A program made the position numbers and the translations under genes. A stretch of 25,926 nt of DNA from Clostridiales bacterium UBA6330 (GTDB taxonomy: Bacteria > Bacillota > Clostridia > Oscillospirales > CAG-272), in assembly GCA_002438075.1 (NCBI GenBank), contig DJSQ01000245.1, forward strand, positions 1 through 25,926, written 5' to 3'. The first letter of the stretch is position 1. Every line of letters begins with the position of its first letter. Positions 23,618 to 25,926 of the stretch are shown one piece after another. The notes beneath the pieces are model-generated. The model did not search any database. It was not told the DNA's origin and saw only the letters and a program-made list of their open reading frames with translations.

Positions 23618-24469
23618 ATGGATTTTTTCGTCAATTTCGGTCAAAAATTCAACTATATCAAAAGCAGCCTGTCCAACACCCTGTTTGCGCCGCATATTCA
23701 CCCCGCGTATGAGCTGTATATCTGTCTGGAGCCCATCCCCCGCATGGCAATTCTCAACGGGCAGGAAATCCCAATCGACCGCCCCTGCGCCATCCTCTAT
23801 GCCCCCTATTCGGTCCATTCCAACGTGGCGGAGGATAAGGAGGCGGTCTATACGCGCTATTCCTTCTACTTCGGGGACGCGTTCCTCTCCAAGCATTGGA
23901 GCTGTCTCTCGGACCTCCCCATGCTGAAAAGTAAGAATTCCTGCATTTTCCTCCTCACCCCGCAGTGCACGGAGGAGCTGAAGCAGATTCTTGATCTGGT
24001 GGACGTTACCGCCATCCGCTCCATCCGTCAGGAGGTCCTGCTGGTGTATCTGCTCCGCCACCTGCACCATTACAACATCAACAATAAAATCCTGCCGCAG
24101 GACATCCTCCACATTTGCAGTCCGAGCTATATCCCCGAGGTCATCCGCTATGTGGTGGAAAACATCGGCTCGCCCCTGCGCATCTCCGACATCGCCGCGC
24201 GGTTCTTCGTCAGCAGCAATAAGCTGAGCAAGGATTTCCGCGCCTTTACCTCCATCCCCGTCCACCAGTTTATCGTCCACGTCAAGGTCTCCATCGCACA
24301 GTACGAGCTGAAGCGGGACGACCAAAGCGTCCGCGAGGTCGCGCACCGCGTGGGCTTTGAAAACGAGATTTATTTCTTCTCCTTCTTCCGCAAAAACACG
24401 GGCATGACACCCCTGCAATGGAAGAAGGGAAACCAAAAGCCGAGCGGCTATCTGAAAGCGGAGACCTGA
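23618..24469 (+). CDS. AraC-family transcriptional regulator with N-terminal cupin-like domain
   Basis: 283 residues. N-terminal sensor with H26-x-H28, Glu32 and His67 in a cupin-like pattern, then two AraC helix-turn-helix units (about 188-209, ISDIAARFFVSSNKLSKDF, and 237-258, VREVAHRVGFENEIYFFSFF), ending with the GMTPLQWKK signature. Family members usually activate nearby sugar genes when they bind the sugar. It is divergent from the solute-binding gene and likely controls the eight-gene operon. Start at 23618 has GGAGG 12 bases upstream; the ATG at 23552 has no site, and would lie in the facing promoter. Confidence 0.92.
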   Translation: MDFFVNFGQKFNYIKSSLSNTLFAPHIHPAYELYICLEPIPRMAILNGQEIPIDRPCAILYAPYSVHSNVAEDKEAVYTRYSFYFGDAFLSKHWSCLSDLPMLKSKNSCIFLLTPQCTEELKQILDLVDVTAIRSIRQEVLLVYLLRHLHHYNINNKILPQDILHICSPSYIPEVIRYVVENIGSPLRISDIAARFFVSSNKLSKDFRAFTSIPVHQFIVHVKVSIAQYELKRDDQSVREVAHRVGFENEIYFFSFFRKNTGMTPLQWKKGNQKPSGYLKAET

Positions 24470-24560
24470 CAACGGAATAACAAACGGGTCGTCCCCTACA
24501 AATTCCCGAGAACTGTAGAGAACGACCCGTCTGCCGTTCTGCCTGACCGTGTCAGGTCTC
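24461..24560. terminator. Long symmetric terminator between AraC gene and spoVT
   Basis: The outer stem pairs gagacctgac (24461-24470) with gtcaggtctc (24551-24560), extending through acgg/ccgt; inner stems are acgggtcgt (24484-24492) with acgacccgt (24522-24530) and ctaca/tgtag around it. The outer arms contain the stop codons of both convergent genes, each ending in GAGACCTGA. T-rich tails are weak. Confidence 0.7.
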
Positions 24561-25109
24561 CAATTGCTTGCCGAGGAAGCCCGCCGCAGTGAGAATCAGC
24601 TTCGTCTCCACCTCACCCGTCGGAGCATCGCGGCGCGTGTCGCGGGAGCGGTCAATCACCGACGCAACACAGCCCACCACATCGCCCTCGCTGATAATCG
24701 GCATCGCACAGCTGACCTCAAATGCGCTGTCCTCGCTGAGAACAGGCATGGGAGCATCCCCATCGCGGTGGAAATAGAGATTTCTGCCCTCCATCACGTG
24801 CTCCAATTCAGCCGAGAGGGACTTTTCGGAGTAATCCTTCTTGGGGACCCCCGAGCAGGCAATAATCGCGTCACGGTCGCAAATAATGACCGCAAGCGAG
24901 CAAACGCGATGCAGCGTCTCTGCATATTGGGACGCAAAGGACGCCAGCTCCCCAATGGGAGAATATTTTTTGAAGATGACCTTTCCCTCGCGGTCGGTAT
25001 AAATTTCAAGCGGGTCGCCTTCCCGAATACGCATTGTGCGGCGGATCTCCTTCGGGATCACCACGCGTCCGAGATCGTCGATCCGACGGACAATTCCGGT
25101 TGCTTTCAT
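24552..25109 (-). CDS. spoVT: Stage V sporulation protein T, AbrB-family regulator
   Basis: 185 residues against about 178 in Bacillus. The N-terminal SpoVT-AbrB swapped-hairpin DNA-binding domain (MKATGIVRRIDDLGRVVIPK, 1-20, continuing to about 50) is followed by a GAF-like domain (about 60-185). SpoVT modulates late forespore genes. ATG at 25109 has GGAGG 5 bases upstream; a TTG start 12 bases earlier lies in that site. Its presence supports a spore-forming lineage. It converges with the AraC gene on a shared terminator. A possible sigma-G-like site is at 25147-25176. Confidence 0.93.
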   Translation of the reverse strand: MKATGIVRRIDDLGRVVIPKEIRRTMRIREGDPLEIYTDREGKVIFKKYSPIGELASFASQYAETLHRVCSLAVIICDRDAIIACSGVPKKDYSEKSLSAELEHVMEGRNLYFHRDGDAPMPVLSEDSAFEVSCAMPIISEGDVVGCVASVIDRSRDTRRDAPTGEVETKLILTAAGFLGKQLET

Positions 25110-25146
25110 AGCTGCCTCCAAATGGGAATTTTCTTGGGTTTAGTCC

Positions 25147-25176
25147 TATTATTGGTGGGTTCACCGTTATTTATCC
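25147..25176 (-). promoter_or_regulatory. Possible sigma-G-like promoter of spoVT
   Basis: Minus strand GGATA (25176-25172), 18-base spacer, AATAATA (25153-25147), one base off the sigma-G consensus of -10 CATNHTA and close to its -35. In Bacillus spoVT is forespore-controlled, which is why I looked here. Weak evidence by sequence alone. Confidence 0.3.
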
Positions 25177-25272
25177 CTTGTTGGTTTCGGAAAAATCAGG
25201 AAATCGACACTTTGAGATTTCTTTTTTCAAAGTGCGGTAAAAATTCACGAGTTTTTTTGGAGGAATGACAAG

Positions 25273-25305
25273 AAAGCCACCCGACGGTTGTAATCGGGTA
25301 GCTTT
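25273..25305. terminator. Terminator-like hairpin after the right-edge gene
   Basis: aaagccacccga (25273-25284) pairs with tcgggtagcttt (25294-25305), one mismatch, 9-base loop. On the minus strand it follows the truncated gene by about 100 bases; the T-tract is interrupted. Confidence 0.55.
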
Positions 25306-25408
25306 GGATTTGTTTTTCGTGACCTTTTGCGGAGAGAGCACTGCACCGCGTTGCTTATAAGTTAATCAAAAACGAAAAGCGGACTTCACATAAACGAATT
25401 GGTTGTTT

Positions 25409-25926
25409 TTACAATTCCAACTCTTCAATCAGATTTCTTGCCGCTTGTTTCTTTTCTCCCGAAATGCTTTGATTGAGCTTGATTTCGTTCATTGCGCGCT
25501 TTCTTCCGCCACAGAACAAAATTCTGCACCATCTTCGCACCTGATAAAAAGGAAACAGAATCGGACATTTTTTCAACGACGGATAATAGATTGCCATGTA
25601 TTTATAAGAGAGAAATACACGACTCATCAGATGTCTGAATTTTCCCCCCGTTTTATTTTGCGACATTGCAAGCTGCTGCTCCAAGGTCCCGTACACGCCG
25701 CCTTGCAAGATATAGTTTTCCATTTCCCGAGTAGTCGCATCGTATTCTTCATTGCCGAACCACACCGTAGACAGCTTCTCCGCTTCTTTTGCAAATTTGA
25801 AAAGTCCGCCGTCAAGAAGCAATTCGTTCCGTTGTTCCGTTTTTTCGGTATTTACACAATTCAAAAGCCACAAATCGACAAACGGTCTCACTCCGCACCC
25901 GCCGTGAATAAAATGTTTTGCCATAT
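25409..25926 (-). CDS. Partial uncharacterised nucleotidyltransferase-family protein, 5' end beyond window
   Basis: About 172 residues of the C-terminal part; the reading frame is open to the right edge. The segment KHFIHGGCGVRPFVDLWLL is typical of the middle of the NTP_transf_5 family, an uncharacterised nucleotidyltransferase-like group often in capsule or glycan clusters; the catalytic part lies outside the window, so the assignment is from one segment. The basic helical tail (VRRWCRILFCGGRKR) is also typical. Base composition is lower in GC than the other genes, suggesting transfer with a surface-glycan cluster. Confidence 0.65.
   Translation of the reverse strand, partial: MAKHFIHGGCGVRPFVDLWLLNCVNTEKTEQRNELLLDGGLFKFAKEAEKLSTVWFGNEEYDATTREMENYILQGGVYGTLEQQLAMSQNKTGGKFRHLMSRVFLSYKYMAIYYPSLKKCPILFPFYQVRRWCRILFCGGRKRAMNEIKLNQSISGEKKQAARNLIEELEL

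Larger units (their letters stand above)
25110..25408. other. Intergenic region between spoVT and the truncated right-edge gene
   Basis: No gene seen. It holds a possible sporulation-type promoter (25147-25176), a perfect 8-bp hairpin (cactttga 25208-25215 with tcaaagtg 25227-25234) in A/T-rich sequence, and a terminator-like hairpin (25273-25305). Confidence 0.7.

Noticed and set aside
25110..25121. TTG start four codons before the SpoVT ATG
   Set aside because: The codon lies within the GGAGG ribosome site, and the family starts with MKATGIVRR.

Overview
The window looks like a chromosomal segment of a GC-rich, spore-forming Clostridia member, probably a gut Oscillospirales-type Firmicute. 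This rests on a CwlD-type spore-cortex amidase, a SpoVT-type regulator, strong GGAGG-like ribosome binding sites with some GTG starts, lipoproteins with canonical lipoboxes, a Cys-rich cell-surface protein with InlB-type repeats, and dispersed GC-rich palindromic repeats. Taxonomy is inferred from gene content only; no rRNA or tRNA gene was recognised.

Layout. 1-4900 (minus): a four-gene operon (alpha/beta esterase, trkA, trkH, metallophosphoesterase) with a good promoter at 4865-4893 and a terminator at 161-192. 4971-5705 (plus): cwlD. 5706-6422: no gene, but one inverted and four direct copies of a hairpin-forming repeat. 6423-7823 (plus): radA. 7832-8028: a 197-bp element that can fold as a near-perfect four-stem cloverleaf. 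8026-9510 (minus): a secreted, wall-spanning protein with a Cys-TM-Arg tail. 9644-11581 (minus): a GH127-family beta-L-arabinofuranosidase-like enzyme. 11713-11909: a second 197-bp cloverleaf element in opposite orientation. 12064-13476 (plus): a Wzz-type polysaccharide co-polymerase with a degenerate kinase-like tail, behind a consensus promoter.

13557-23552 (minus) holds the most unusual unit: eight tightly packed genes that read, in order of transcription, solute-binding lipoprotein, lamin-tail-like surface protein, 44-residue peptide, SGNH/sialate-esterase-like lipoprotein, two related metallo-beta-lactamase-fold proteins (one cytosolic, one a lipoprotein), KDPG-type aldolase and a D-2-hydroxyacid dehydrogenase. 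A divergent AraC-type regulator (23618-24469, plus) sits at its head, and the two promoters face each other. My inference is a regulated surface binding and deacylation system feeding an aldolase/dehydrogenase pair, with no permease in the operon. The substrate is unknown.

24552-25109 (minus) is spoVT, which shares a long symmetric terminator with the AraC gene. At the right edge a truncated gene (25409 onward, minus) resembles uncharacterised nucleotidyltransferases of glycan clusters and is visibly more AT-rich than the rest.
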